From an uncultured Granulosicoccaceae bacterium (lineage in GTDB: Bacteria > Pseudomonadota > Gammaproteobacteria > Granulosicoccales > Granulosicoccaceae), in assembly GCA_938028465.1 (NCBI GenBank), contig CALJAA010000163.1:1-53184 (forward strand): DNA of 53,184 nucleotides, given 5' to 3'. A program made the position numbers and the translations under genes. Shown one piece after another: positions 7,671 through 16,111 of this stretch. The notes beneath the pieces are model-generated. The model ran no database searches. It was not told where the DNA came from and saw nothing but the letters and a program-made list of their open reading frames with translations. The first letter of the stretch is position 1; each line of letters begins with the position of its first letter.

Positions 7671-8507
7671 ATGATTGACCCAACCACTGGTAAGAAACCC
7701 CGAAAATCCAAGAAAAACCTAATCATGATGGGCTTGGCTTTAATGCTTGGTGGCATGGGTGTGTTTCTCTCAAAAAATTATATCGAAGAGCAGGTTGCTT
7801 ATTACAAAGGGCAGCTGGAGCAGACCGAGACTATGGTTAAAGTTGTGGTTCCAAACCGCAAATTGCACCGTGGCGAAATCGTATCAAGCAAGGTGTTGCT
7901 GATTCGCGAGATTCCAGAAAAGTATGCCGATAGTAATTCAGTAACAGCGGCTAACTACGATGTAGCCATCGGGCAGCGTGTTGACTTTGACGTAGACGAA
8001 GGCCGTCCATTGTTATGGGCACACCTAGAAGGCGGCTTAAGTCCAACATTCTCAGGCAAGGTACCGACCGGTTTACGTGCAATGACCGTGCGAGTAGATG
8101 AGATTAATTCAATATCGGGTTTCTTGCAGCCTAAAGATCGTATCGACCTACTGCTTACATACGGTTCAGGTAAAACACAAGAAATCACACCGATTATTCA
8201 AAATTTGGATGTTATTGCAACTGGTGTACAAACATTGGTAGATAAAAATGGCTCAGGCGTTAAACGTAGTTTTACAACGATCACTGTTCAGGTGAGCCCA
8301 GAGCAAGCCAAGAAGATTACGCTGTCTCAACAGGTTGGCAAGATGACAGCGATGCTGCGAAACCCAGAGGACGAATCGCCACTAAGCACCACACCAATGA
8401 GTGTTTCCTCATTGTTTGGCGAGAAGAAGGTTGTAAAGCCCGTTGTTAAAAAGACTAAAAAGAAAGCCAAAAAGCCTGGCATCGAATACATCATCGGAGG
8501 ATCATGA
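7671..8507 (+). CDS. cpaB: Flp pilus assembly protein CpaB/RcpC
   Basis: A 278-residue inner-membrane-anchored periplasmic protein. Basic N-terminus, one membrane helix at about residues 18-35 (NLIMMGLALMLGGMGVFL), then a SAF-like domain (VVVPNRKLHRGEIVSSKVL), and the conserved RcpC core (GLRAMTVRVDEINSISGFLQPKDRIDLL; GVQTL; TTITVQVSPEQAKKITLSQQVGKMTAMLRNP). This is the family pattern for CpaB, which works with the secretin and may stabilise it. The C-terminal tail is unusually Lys-rich (KKTKKKAKKPG) before a short end. The stop overlaps the secretin start (ATGATGA), so the two are coupled. Confidence 0.92.
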   Translation: MIDPTTGKKPRKSKKNLIMMGLALMLGGMGVFLSKNYIEEQVAYYKGQLEQTETMVKVVVPNRKLHRGEIVSSKVLLIREIPEKYADSNSVTAANYDVAIGQRVDFDVDEGRPLLWAHLEGGLSPTFSGKVPTGLRAMTVRVDEINSISGFLQPKDRIDLLLTYGSGKTQEITPIIQNLDVIATGVQTLVDKNGSGVKRSFTTITVQVSPEQAKKITLSQQVGKMTAMLRNPEDESPLSTTPMSVSSLFGEKKVVKPVVKKTKKKAKKPGIEYIIGGS

Positions 8508-9943
8508 TGAGCACATCTATCGCAAAAGGAATTGTACTGCTTGCCTGCGGCGCATTTACTGTCACTTCATTTGCAGCCGGATGGGTGGAGATCGGCGTGC
8601 CTAAAAATCAATCGCAGTCCTTCAATAGCAGTGGTGGTAATGGCGATCGTCTTTACATGTCGAAAGGTGGCGAATCGTTCGCGGATATCGCTGAGCGGTT
8701 AACCGGCTCTCGTGCTAACGCATCAGCAATCGCAAGATATAACGGCCTTGCACCTAGCGAATCGACGGCACTTGATCAATTGATTCTCATTCCTAGCGGA
8801 ATCTCAAATGATAATGGTGCTGCAAAATCGTTAATCAAAGAATTTTCAAGTCAGAGCACCACCACCATCATTGATAGCGCAACTGCATTGGATGTTGTTT
8901 CCAAGAAGGTCGATATGTTCGTTGGTGAGGTAAAAGTATTGGGTCGAGTCCAGGTGCAACGCGTCGCCGTGGGCAATGGCAAAATTCTTAGAGCTGAAGT
9001 ACTGGCTAGTGGGGAATTGTTAGTCATAGCATCAACAGCGGGTAGTAGCTCTATTCGATTGTGGAATAAAGACGGAACGCAAACGGACTACAACGTTCGA
9101 GTTACAGAAGGCGACCCTGAAACGCGCTTCCATATGGAAAAAATGGTGCGTATGAAAGTCAAGATGGTCGAGTTTCGTAAAAACGCACTTGGCCAGCTCG
9201 GCATCGATTGGAGTGATGGTGCTGCGGGGCCTGGTTTTGCCATAGCGGGTGATGCCGTAGGTAACAACCTGTTTCGGCCAGCAGCGGAAGGTTTTACTGG
9301 ATTACCTAACACAGTAAAACCGTTTTCTACCTATTTTGGTATTGCTTCAAACATCACATCTCGAATTAACTTTCTTTCCACAAACGGTGATGCTGTCATG
9401 CTTGCAGAGCCAGTGCTGACTGCTGCTAGCGGTGGTAGTGCAAAGTTTCTTGCAGGTGGTGAAGTACCGTACCCTACACGCGATGCTAATGGCAACACGG
9501 TTGTCGATTTTAAAGAATACGGTATCAAACTCGATATTTCACCACAAATAGATTCTGCGGGTAACGTTCGCACGCTAATTGATACTGAGATCAGTTCGCT
9601 TGATCCGGCAGTATCGGTGCAGGGCGCACCAGGTTTGTTAACGCGTCGAGCGCAAACCCAAGTTAATGTGCGCTCAGGAGAAACAATCGTCATTTCTGGT
9701 TTGCTGACATCCGAAACAAGTAAAGATGTGGATAAGTTACCGGGCTTAGGCAACTTGCCAGTTTTAGGTGCATTGTTTAAATCCAAAAATGTACGCAATT
9801 CAGTTAGTGAGCTTGTGATATTCGTAACACCTGAAGTGATTGACCCAGGTAAGAACAACATGTCTGCGATCAATCAAGTGCGTCTCGAAGCATTTAAAGC
9901 GAAGACCGACCAGGTTCGGCAATCATTGCCGATAATGGAATAA
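8504..9943 (+). CDS. cpaC: Secretin CpaC/RcpA with LysM-like N-terminal extension
   Basis: The 479-residue outer-membrane channel of the Tad system. A signal peptide (IVLLACGAFTVTSFAAG) is followed at residues about 45-105 by a LysM-like segment (GGESFADIAERLTG, then SAIARYNGLAP, then LILIPSG). Next comes the pilus-formation N-domain typical of CpaC (VDMFVGEVKVLGRVQVQRVAVG, then SSIRLWNKDG and YNVRVTEGDPE). The secretin core follows (RMKVKMVEFRKNALGQLGIDW; VMLAEPVLTAASGGSAKFLAGGE; SGETIVISGLL; PGLGNLPVLGALFKS; ELVIFVTPEVI). A LysM-like module in front of CpaC is not the usual architecture and suggests peptidoglycan contact. GGAGG lies just upstream; ATG at 8504 and 8507 are both possible. Confidence 0.93.
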   Translation: MMSTSIAKGIVLLACGAFTVTSFAAGWVEIGVPKNQSQSFNSSGGNGDRLYMSKGGESFADIAERLTGSRANASAIARYNGLAPSESTALDQLILIPSGISNDNGAAKSLIKEFSSQSTTTIIDSATALDVVSKKVDMFVGEVKVLGRVQVQRVAVGNGKILRAEVLASGELLVIASTAGSSSIRLWNKDGTQTDYNVRVTEGDPETRFHMEKMVRMKVKMVEFRKNALGQLGIDWSDGAAGPGFAIAGDAVGNNLFRPAAEGFTGLPNTVKPFSTYFGIASNITSRINFLSTNGDAVMLAEPVLTAASGGSAKFLAGGEVPYPTRDANGNTVVDFKEYGIKLDISPQIDSAGNVRTLIDTEISSLDPAVSVQGAPGLLTRRAQTQVNVRSGETIVISGLLTSETSKDVDKLPGLGNLPVLGALFKSKNVRNSVSELVIFVTPEVIDPGKNNMSAINQVRLEAFKAKTDQVRQSLPIME

Positions 9944-9947
9944 ACCT

Positions 9948-11849
9948 ATGTTTGATTTTTACTTTCAACATAGTGGCGCAAGACGTAAGCTGCACAAGGT
10001 CAAAGGCTCAGCTTGCTCAATCGGTAGCGTTCGCAGTAACGACCTAGTGGTAGATGCAAAACGCGTTTCTAAAAAACACGTCGAGCTTATGCTGAAGTCC
10101 GACGGTGTTCACTTGAAAGATCTGGGTAGCCTTAGTGGTACTTGGGTTAATCGTGAGCGAGTTGTTGAATATGGTCCGCTCTCTGAGCTTGATGAAATCA
10201 ATATAGGTGACGTTACACTCTGGCTTGATGGTTTACCAAAGCTTGATGACAGAACAAAGACGATTGAACAACCTATTTTCAAAGAAGCAAGCGAAGCCGT
10301 GCATGCTACAAGTACCGACGATAAAAAGACTAAAAGCACTGGAGCAAGCAGAGTATTATCATTTGCCGCCCGCGCCGTTTCGCGTATTAGCGCATTAGAA
10401 GACTCCAGCGCTAAGATTGATCTTGCTAAGCCTGAAACGGTAGTAGAGACCACCGGGGCTCCGGTCGCAGAGATACCAGTTGCTTCGAATGCTGAGAAAA
10501 ACGTGCCGCCTGCAAATTTTGGTGGCACGACAACTCCAACAGTGACAGCGGTAGTTGATGTCGTCATTGATGAACGTGTGTCTTATTGGAGCAGCATAGT
10601 TCATGATCAATTAATTGATCAGATGGATTTGCGTCGAAAAGACGTTAACCGTATGACAGATGATCAACTTCGTGAAGAATCACAAGAGCTCATTAATGCA
10701 ATTGTGAGTAGCTTGCTATCTCAGATACCCGATGATCTAGACGTAGAAACCTTAAAAACTAATGTTTTAAACGAATCAGTTGGCCTGGGACCACTGGAGC
10801 AGTTTCTTGCAGATGAGAGCGTTACAGAAATCATGGTAAACAATCACCGTGAAATATTCCTGGAAAAAAACGGTAAAATCACGCGCTCTCCTTATCAGTT
10901 CAGTAGTGATAAAACGGTTTATTCCGTAATCGAGCGAATCATTACACCAATTGGCAGAAGAATTGATGAAAGCAGCCCAATTGTAGATGCACGCTTAAAA
11001 GATGGATCTCGAGTTAATGCCGTTATTCCGCCACTAGCATTAAAGGGCCCGAGCCTTACCATCAGAAAATTTCCGAAGAAACGCTTGCAGTTTGAGGATT
11101 TAATAGCGTTTGGTGCGACCAACGATCAGATGGGCGATTTTTTACGCATCTGTGTGGAAATGCATAAGAACATTATCGTGGCAGGCGGTACTGGTTCTGG
11201 TAAAACCACCTTACTAAATGTGTTGTCCAATTTTATTCCTGACACCGAGCGCATCGTCACGATAGAGGATGCTGCGGAATTAAAATTGGTGCAGCCAAAC
11301 TTAGTGTCACTTGAATCTCGCCCACCCAATCTTGAAGGCAAAGGTGAGATCCCGATACGTGAGCTTGTTAAAAATGCTCTCCGAATGCGGCCCGATAGAA
11401 TTGTGGTAGGTGAGTGTCGAGGGGGTGAGGCCCTCGACATGTTACAGGCCATGAATACTGGCCACGATGGATCGTTGACTACGATTCACGCCAATAGCCC
11501 GCGCGATGTTATCTCTAGGCTTGAAGTACTGGTATTGATGGCAGGTATGGATTTACCCGTAACGGCAATACGTGAACAAGTGGCATCGGCGGTTCATATG
11601 ATTGTGCAACAAACTAGGTTTCCTTGTGGTTCTCGAAAAATCACAAAAGTCACTGAAGTGGTGGGTGTGGAAAGTGGCACGGTTCAGCTACAAGATATAT
11701 TTGAATATAAGCAAGAAGGCGTGGATGAGAACGGTGTGGTGTGTGGTGATTTTCACGCGACAGGGTTTATTCCAACGTTTTATGAAGATTTACGGCGCAT
11801 TGGTATCGAAGTTAATCTCGATGCGTTTAAATCAAGTGCAGCGATCTGA
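9948..11849 (+). CDS. cpaF: FHA-domain fused CpaF/TadA secretion ATPase
   Basis: A 633-residue motor of the Tad pilus. Residues about 1-95 form an FHA domain (CSIGSVRSNDLVV, VSKKHVEL, LGSLSGTWVNRERV). The Ser/His and Asn positions of FHA are kept, but the usual Gly-Arg that helps hold phosphothreonine reads Gly-Ser. A low-complexity linker of about 110 residues leads to the CpaF domain. Walker A is GGTGSGKTTLL at about residue 413. The Asp box, His box and Walker B region follow (IEDAAELKL; RPDRIVVGECRGGEALDML; MNTGHDGSLTTIHANSPRD). CpaF proteins are normally 400-500 residues without FHA. It overlaps tadB by one base. No Ser/Thr kinase is visible in the window. Confidence 0.93.
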   Translation: MFDFYFQHSGARRKLHKVKGSACSIGSVRSNDLVVDAKRVSKKHVELMLKSDGVHLKDLGSLSGTWVNRERVVEYGPLSELDEINIGDVTLWLDGLPKLDDRTKTIEQPIFKEASEAVHATSTDDKKTKSTGASRVLSFAARAVSRISALEDSSAKIDLAKPETVVETTGAPVAEIPVASNAEKNVPPANFGGTTTPTVTAVVDVVIDERVSYWSSIVHDQLIDQMDLRRKDVNRMTDDQLREESQELINAIVSSLLSQIPDDLDVETLKTNVLNESVGLGPLEQFLADESVTEIMVNNHREIFLEKNGKITRSPYQFSSDKTVYSVIERIITPIGRRIDESSPIVDARLKDGSRVNAVIPPLALKGPSLTIRKFPKKRLQFEDLIAFGATNDQMGDFLRICVEMHKNIIVAGGTGSGKTTLLNVLSNFIPDTERIVTIEDAAELKLVQPNLVSLESRPPNLEGKGEIPIRELVKNALRMRPDRIVVGECRGGEALDMLQAMNTGHDGSLTTIHANSPRDVISRLEVLVLMAGMDLPVTAIREQVASAVHMIVQQTRFPCGSRKITKVTEVVGVESGTVQLQDIFEYKQEGVDENGVVCGDFHATGFIPTFYEDLRRIGIEVNLDAFKSSAAI

Positions 11850-12697
11850 TGAACGTTTTACTGATCCTACTGGTTATATTTATAAGTGCTAGCTTAGTGG
11901 TGTATTCAATACTGCATACTTCAGCTGGTGCATGGGAACGCTATTCTCAAAATTTTACGAATACTGCTGATGATCAGCTGCAAAAGATGTTCGTATTTGC
12001 TGATGCACGTAAGATTTTATTTATGTTTATAGGTGCCTTACTTGTTGTGCCGACATTACTCTTATGGACTGGTCAGTCTCCGATTCTGGTTGCTGGTGTA
12101 ATAGGCGGTATTCTAATAGCGCCTAAGATGATCATGAAACGCCTAGCAAACAAACGGCGTAACGCTATAAATGCAGCATTGCCGGATGCCCTACAACAAA
12201 TATCTGGTGCTATGAGGGCAGGATCCACGTTTACCACTGCTATACAGGCGATGGTCGCTGAACAGACAGGGCCAATAGCGCAGGAGTTTTCACTCATGTT
12301 ACGAGAGCAACGCCTAGGTTCTCGCTTGGAAGAAGCGCTTGAAAATTTAGGTGAGCGTGTACAAACCGAAGAGATGGATCTAGTGATATCGGCGGCGTTG
12401 ATTGCTCAAGATGTTGGCGGTAATCTTTCGGAGATTCTCCACCGTTTGTCAGATACCATCAGACGAAAGCTTGAAATGGAAGGTAAAATCAAAGCTCTAA
12501 CTGCGCAAGGTGTGATGCAGGGGCACGTAGTAACCTTACTGCCATTCATGGTGCTAGGCGCTTTATTGTTTATTGAGCCTGAAGCCACGCGAGCAATATA
12601 CACAGGCTTGCTCGGCTGGATATTCCTTCTCATTATTCTTGTGCTGCAAATTGTCGGCGGCGTAATGATTCGTAAAATCGTGAACATCGAAATATGA
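11849..12697 (+). CDS. tadB: Tad pilus inner-membrane platform protein TadB
   Basis: A 282-residue polytopic membrane protein with helices at about 3-20, 50-67, 72-88 and two at the C-terminus (about 225-240 and 252-272). The cytoplasmic T2SS-F (GspF) domain lies between (ALPDALQQISGAMRAGSTFTTAIQ, EDMD-type helix TEEMDLVISAALIAQDVGGNLSEIL). TadB pairs with TadC to form the platform on which the CpaF ATPase acts. Start and stop codons overlap its neighbours (ATGA), showing coupling with cpaF and tadC. Confidence 0.92.
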   Translation: MNVLLILLVIFISASLVVYSILHTSAGAWERYSQNFTNTADDQLQKMFVFADARKILFMFIGALLVVPTLLLWTGQSPILVAGVIGGILIAPKMIMKRLANKRRNAINAALPDALQQISGAMRAGSTFTTAIQAMVAEQTGPIAQEFSLMLREQRLGSRLEEALENLGERVQTEEMDLVISAALIAQDVGGNLSEILHRLSDTIRRKLEMEGKIKALTAQGVMQGHVVTLLPFMVLGALLFIEPEATRAIYTGLLGWIFLLIILVLQIVGGVMIRKIVNIEI

Positions 12698-13605
12698 TTA
12701 TATTGGCTATCAGTTTGATGTTTGGTGCATTTGCAGCAATCGTCTTTTATCAGATCTATCGTATGTTTCATGCGGTGCCGGATGAAGATCGATCGTTCAT
12801 GGATCGCCCAGCCTTAGGTTACCGTTTGGTGTGGCCGTTGATACAATTGTTAGTGCACTACTGCAGCGAATATATTAGCGAGCAACAAAAGACGTTAACC
12901 TTCTTTCGCTTGAAGCAGGCTGGCGTTGAATACAGTTTGTCGCCTGAACAGTTTATTGGCGCTAAAGTCGTCTCATTTTTCGCGTTTACCATGCTCTTTT
13001 ACTTGCTGTTAAAAATGGCTGGTTTCAATGCGGGCATGTTTTCACTTTGTATTGGTATTGCAGGGTATTTTTATCCTGAGTTATGGCTGCGTGAAGTTAC
13101 TGGAAAGCGTAAAAACAATATTCTCAGGGCACTACCGTTTTACCTAGATATCATTACCTTGTCAGTGGAGGCGGGTAGCAATCTGACAGGTGGTTTAACG
13201 CAAGCCGTCATGAAATCGTCTGATTCGCCGTTGCGCAGTGAAATATCAAGAGTGTTAAGAGATATCAGAGCAGGCAAGTCACGAGCTGAGTCGCTCAGAG
13301 CCATGGCCGACCGAGCCGGTGCGCGATCATTGACATCGGTTGTATCAGGCATGATACAAGCAGAAAAATCAGGCTCTAGTCTTGGCCCTATTTTAAGGGC
13401 GCAGGCGGAACAATTACGTAGTGAACGATTTCAGCGAGCTGAGAAGCTAGCGATGGAGGCTCCCGTAAAGCTATTAGGGCCTCTAGTTATGTTTATATTT
13501 CCAACAACCTTTTTAGTGTTGGGTTTTTTAATTCTTAGTAAAGCCATTCTTGAAGGGATGATTACGTTTGCCCCAATAGTGTGGGCGTATCACTGGCCGG
13601 GTTAA
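12694..13605 (+). CDS. tadC: Tad pilus inner-membrane platform protein TadC
   Basis: A 303-residue second GspF-type platform protein. There are an N-terminal membrane helix (IILAISLMFGAFAAIVFYQI), a pair of helices around residues 95-130, and a C-terminal helix (LLGPLVMFIFPTTFLVLGFLIL). The cytoplasmic helical domain has the TadC pattern (LPFYLDIITLSVEAGSNLTGGL; RAGKSRAESLRAMADRAGARSLTSVVSGMIQAEKSGSSLG). The start overlaps the tadB stop as ATGA. It is followed by a lipoprotein gene after 32 bases. Confidence 0.92.
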   Translation: MIILAISLMFGAFAAIVFYQIYRMFHAVPDEDRSFMDRPALGYRLVWPLIQLLVHYCSEYISEQQKTLTFFRLKQAGVEYSLSPEQFIGAKVVSFFAFTMLFYLLLKMAGFNAGMFSLCIGIAGYFYPELWLREVTGKRKNNILRALPFYLDIITLSVEAGSNLTGGLTQAVMKSSDSPLRSEISRVLRDIRAGKSRAESLRAMADRAGARSLTSVVSGMIQAEKSGSSLGPILRAQAEQLRSERFQRAEKLAMEAPVKLLGPLVMFIFPTTFLVLGFLILSKAILEGMITFAPIVWAYHWPG

Positions 13606-13637
13606 GGCATAGTCTGCTTCAAGATCAAGGAAGACAT

Positions 13638-14219
13638 ATGAAATATCAAAATAAATCGATAGCCTTTTTTACTTTAATTGCCTCAGTGACGTTGTTTGGC
13701 TGTGACTCATCGGGTCAGCTTCCTAGTGATGCAGAGGTGCGTATATCGCCTGAGAGTCATTCTATCGACATTGTCCAGGTTACCAATAGTAATGGTGGGT
13801 GTGCGTTTAATCCAAATGACTACGTTGATACGCCCTTGTTGATCTCAGTTCATGATGGCGATGGTATGCCAATTGGCGAAGCGGATGTTTCTGTGACCAT
13901 TGATTATTCTGGCAATACGTTTTTAGGCCCACCTGTATTGGCACTCTATGAAGATCTGAACTCCAATGGTGTGGTTGATGCTGAGACTGAATTGGTTTCT
14001 GGTAGAGATGACAACGGTTATATTGGCGAGACCCGTAAATACAGCGGCGACAAACATATGTTCTTACGTATTAATTTGTCATGCTCGTATATGGGTAACG
14101 TACATATTCGATCACAATTTGCGTATAAGCAGATGAACGTAGCCGTGAATGCTACTAGAACAATTACGGTTCAACCTACTGAGACAACAACAGAAGCTGA
14201 GACGATGACGGCACAGTAA
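13638..14219 (+). CDS. Predicted lipoprotein of the pilus operon
   Basis: A 193-residue exported protein with a lipobox (LIASVTLFGC, Cys at residue 21). The ATG at 13638 is preferred over an in-frame GTG/ATG further upstream within tadC, because AAGGAAG lies just before it and it gives a proper signal peptide. The mature part looks like a beta-sandwich with an Asp/Asn-rich loop (YEDLNSNGVVDAETELVSG) resembling a single calcium-binding dockerin-like turn. Four Cys in the mature part besides the lipid Cys are not all present; I see GGCAFN and LSCSY, which could pair. No named family recognised. Its stop codon overlaps the DUF192 start by one base. Confidence 0.65.
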   Translation: MKYQNKSIAFFTLIASVTLFGCDSSGQLPSDAEVRISPESHSIDIVQVTNSNGGCAFNPNDYVDTPLLISVHDGDGMPIGEADVSVTIDYSGNTFLGPPVLALYEDLNSNGVVDAETELVSGRDDNGYIGETRKYSGDKHMFLRINLSCSYMGNVHIRSQFAYKQMNVAVNATRTITVQPTETTTEAETMTAQ

Positions 14220-14596
14220 TGGCCATTGAGTTTAATGAAAAAGTGAAGATCAACGGTAATCCAATACCAGTAGAACTTTATGTGGCATCTGGTTTTTTTG
14301 AACGCTTAAAGGGCCTGCTACTTACCGAAAGTTTGAGCCCTAAGCAAGGCATGTATATCAAACCCTGTTCCGAGGTCCATTCCTTTGGTATGGCTTACGC
14401 TCTGGATATCGTATTTTTAGATAAAAAATCAAATGTGATTAAATTGGTCGGTTTACCTAAGCGCAGTGTGCGCAGGTGCCGAAGTGCCGCCGCAGTGATT
14501 GAGCTATCAGAAGGCAATATTGAAAAATTAGGTATAAAAATCGGCGATCAACTGTCGTTTTGTAGTGAATTAGAAATTGAAGGAGTTTTGTCATGA
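14219..14596 (+). CDS. DUF192 family protein in pilus operon
   Basis: A 125-residue protein matching the DUF192 pattern: RLKGLLLTESLSPKQGMYIKPC, then the H-x-FGM-x-x-ALDIVFLD core, a hydrophobic strand (VIKLVGLPKRSV), and an end motif (VIELSEGNIEKLGIKIGDQL). Many DUF192 proteins have a signal peptide; this one has none, so it may be cytoplasmic. The biochemical role of DUF192 is unknown. Overlaps at both ends (one base with the lipoprotein, ATGA with the next gene) place it firmly in the operon, suggesting a pilus-related job. Confidence 0.8.
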   Translation: MAIEFNEKVKINGNPIPVELYVASGFFERLKGLLLTESLSPKQGMYIKPCSEVHSFGMAYALDIVFLDKKSNVIKLVGLPKRSVRRCRSAAAVIELSEGNIEKLGIKIGDQLSFCSELEIEGVLS

Positions 14597-15123
14597 AAAA
14601 TGTAAGCAATACTAAAGTGTGTACATCGAAAGGTACGCGGCTAGTAGCACTGACGATATTAATGCTACTAGCATCATCTTGCGCAACTACAGTACCGCAG
14701 CAGCAGCTGGCGAAGCCATCACCTTACAGCGATAACGTATTTGAGATATCCGCTGTTGCTGATAGGGCGTATAAGGCTAGCCGGTGGATAGAAGCAGCTC
14801 AACACTACAGCAAGCTTTCGGAGCTCGTGCCGCAAGATGCTTATGTGTGGTTTCGCTTAGGTAACACATACGTACAGCAGGGTGCATATCAGCAAGCGAT
14901 TGTGGCTTATGAGAATTCGATTAGCCGAAATGCAGAGCAACCTAAGCCTTGGTTTAACTTATCAACTGCCTATTTACTCAAAGCTCAGGCGGCAATGCAA
15001 AAATCATGGTCGCAGATGCGTGCTGATGATCCTGCCAAACAGCTAATAGCAACCAAGCTACAAATGCTCAATGCTTTGATGCACTCCCGGATCGAAGATT
15101 CGATTCAAGAAACGAACTACTAA
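14593..15123 (+). CDS. tadD: TPR lipoprotein, TadD-like
   Basis: A 176-residue protein with a signal peptide and lipobox (LTILMLLASSC). Two or more TPR units follow: AYKASRWIEAAQHYSKLSELVPQ, then AYVWFRLGNTYVQQGAYQQAIVAYENSISRN, then KPWFNLSTAYLLKAQA. In Tad loci TadD is a TPR lipoprotein that acts as a pilotin-like factor for the secretin. The size is shorter than many TadD proteins. The start overlaps the DUF192 stop, and the next TadE gene follows 34 bases later. Confidence 0.82.
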   Translation: MKNVSNTKVCTSKGTRLVALTILMLLASSCATTVPQQQLAKPSPYSDNVFEISAVADRAYKASRWIEAAQHYSKLSELVPQDAYVWFRLGNTYVQQGAYQQAIVAYENSISRNAEQPKPWFNLSTAYLLKAQAAMQKSWSQMRADDPAKQLIATKLQMLNALMHSRIEDSIQETNY

Positions 15124-15157
15124 TAAATGATTTTAGCCAACACAGGATGTGACCGCT

Positions 15158-16111
15158 ATGTACTACAAACAATCACGCAAATCGCAGTCGGGTGCGACCA
15201 TGGTGGAATTCATTATCACCGCACCTATCGTGCTTCTTTTAGGTTTAGGCAGCGTTCAAGCCGGTTTGGTTTATCACGGAAAAGCGACACTAAACTACGC
15301 AACCTTTGAAGCGGCACGCGCCGGTGCTGTTGATCACGCCCAGCTTGACAGTATGAAGAGCGAGTTAGGGTTTCGCTTGGCGCCGTTGGTGGGTGGTGAT
15401 GGATCTCCTGAAAAAGCGGCGGAAGCGATAGCGATGTCAATGGCAGGCGTTAACTTGCCGCTGCAAACCAAACTGGAGATCCTAAGCCCCACGGTTGAGG
15501 CCTTTGATGATTGGGGCCAAATTAGCCGTGAGGCGGGCGTTCGAGCGATCCCAAATAGTCATTTGCGTAATCGACATGATGACAGGAGTCGAATCGGTGC
15601 CGCATCAGGTTTGAACCTGCACGATGCCAATTTGTTAAAAATTAGAGTGACGCATGGTTTTCAACTAAAAATTCCGATCTTAGCTGGATTATATTCAGAC
15701 ATCATGATGGAATTAGATTCAGATAATGCAGGCTACTACGCACTGAGACAAATCCCGATTACGTCTGTTGTAACGGTACGTATGCAAAACGAAGCGTGGG
15801 AATCGCATATTGTTGCAGCCACAACAGCTGCGCCATTGGCGGAAGGTGGTAACAAAGATAATCAGCTTGTTGATACTAACCAATCCAATGCTGTTGCCGT
15901 GACGCCTTGCGCTGATCGCTTCGGGCTAACTGGCCAACTTGCCATGTTGTCGAATGTTGAGTACCCAGTTGGCTTACACAACTCGCAAATTTGCGGGACT
16001 GATGCCTTTGTCAATAACTCAAACCTTGTATCCACTGCTATCAGTGCCGAGCCAGCTGACAACGATCAATTCACTCCACTGGAATCAAGTGACGCAGATG
16101 GTTGTAGTTAA
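15158..16111 (+). CDS. tadE: TadE-like pseudopilin, last gene of the pilus locus
   Basis: A 317-residue protein starting with a basic leader (YYKQSRKSQSG), then ATMVEFIITAPIVLLLGLGS. Gly / Glu+5 / Phe+6 is the TadE processing motif, and the YHGKATLNYATFEAARAGAV segment after the helix is the TadE family hallmark. The ATG at 15158 is favoured over a GTG at 15149, which would leave one base to the AGGA ribosome site. The exported part is long for TadE. Its stop codon overlaps, by two bases in convergent orientation, the stop of the next gene, marking a tight end of the locus. Confidence 0.85.
   Translation: MYYKQSRKSQSGATMVEFIITAPIVLLLGLGSVQAGLVYHGKATLNYATFEAARAGAVDHAQLDSMKSELGFRLAPLVGGDGSPEKAAEAIAMSMAGVNLPLQTKLEILSPTVEAFDDWGQISREAGVRAIPNSHLRNRHDDRSRIGAASGLNLHDANLLKIRVTHGFQLKIPILAGLYSDIMMELDSDNAGYYALRQIPITSVVTVRMQNEAWESHIVAATTAAPLAEGGNKDNQLVDTNQSNAVAVTPCADRFGLTGQLAMLSNVEYPVGLHNSQICGTDAFVNNSNLVSTAISAEPADNDQFTPLESSDADGCS

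Noticed and set aside
15127..15309. Short frame overlapping the TadE start
   Set aside because: It is out of frame with the well-supported TadE gene and has no protein features.
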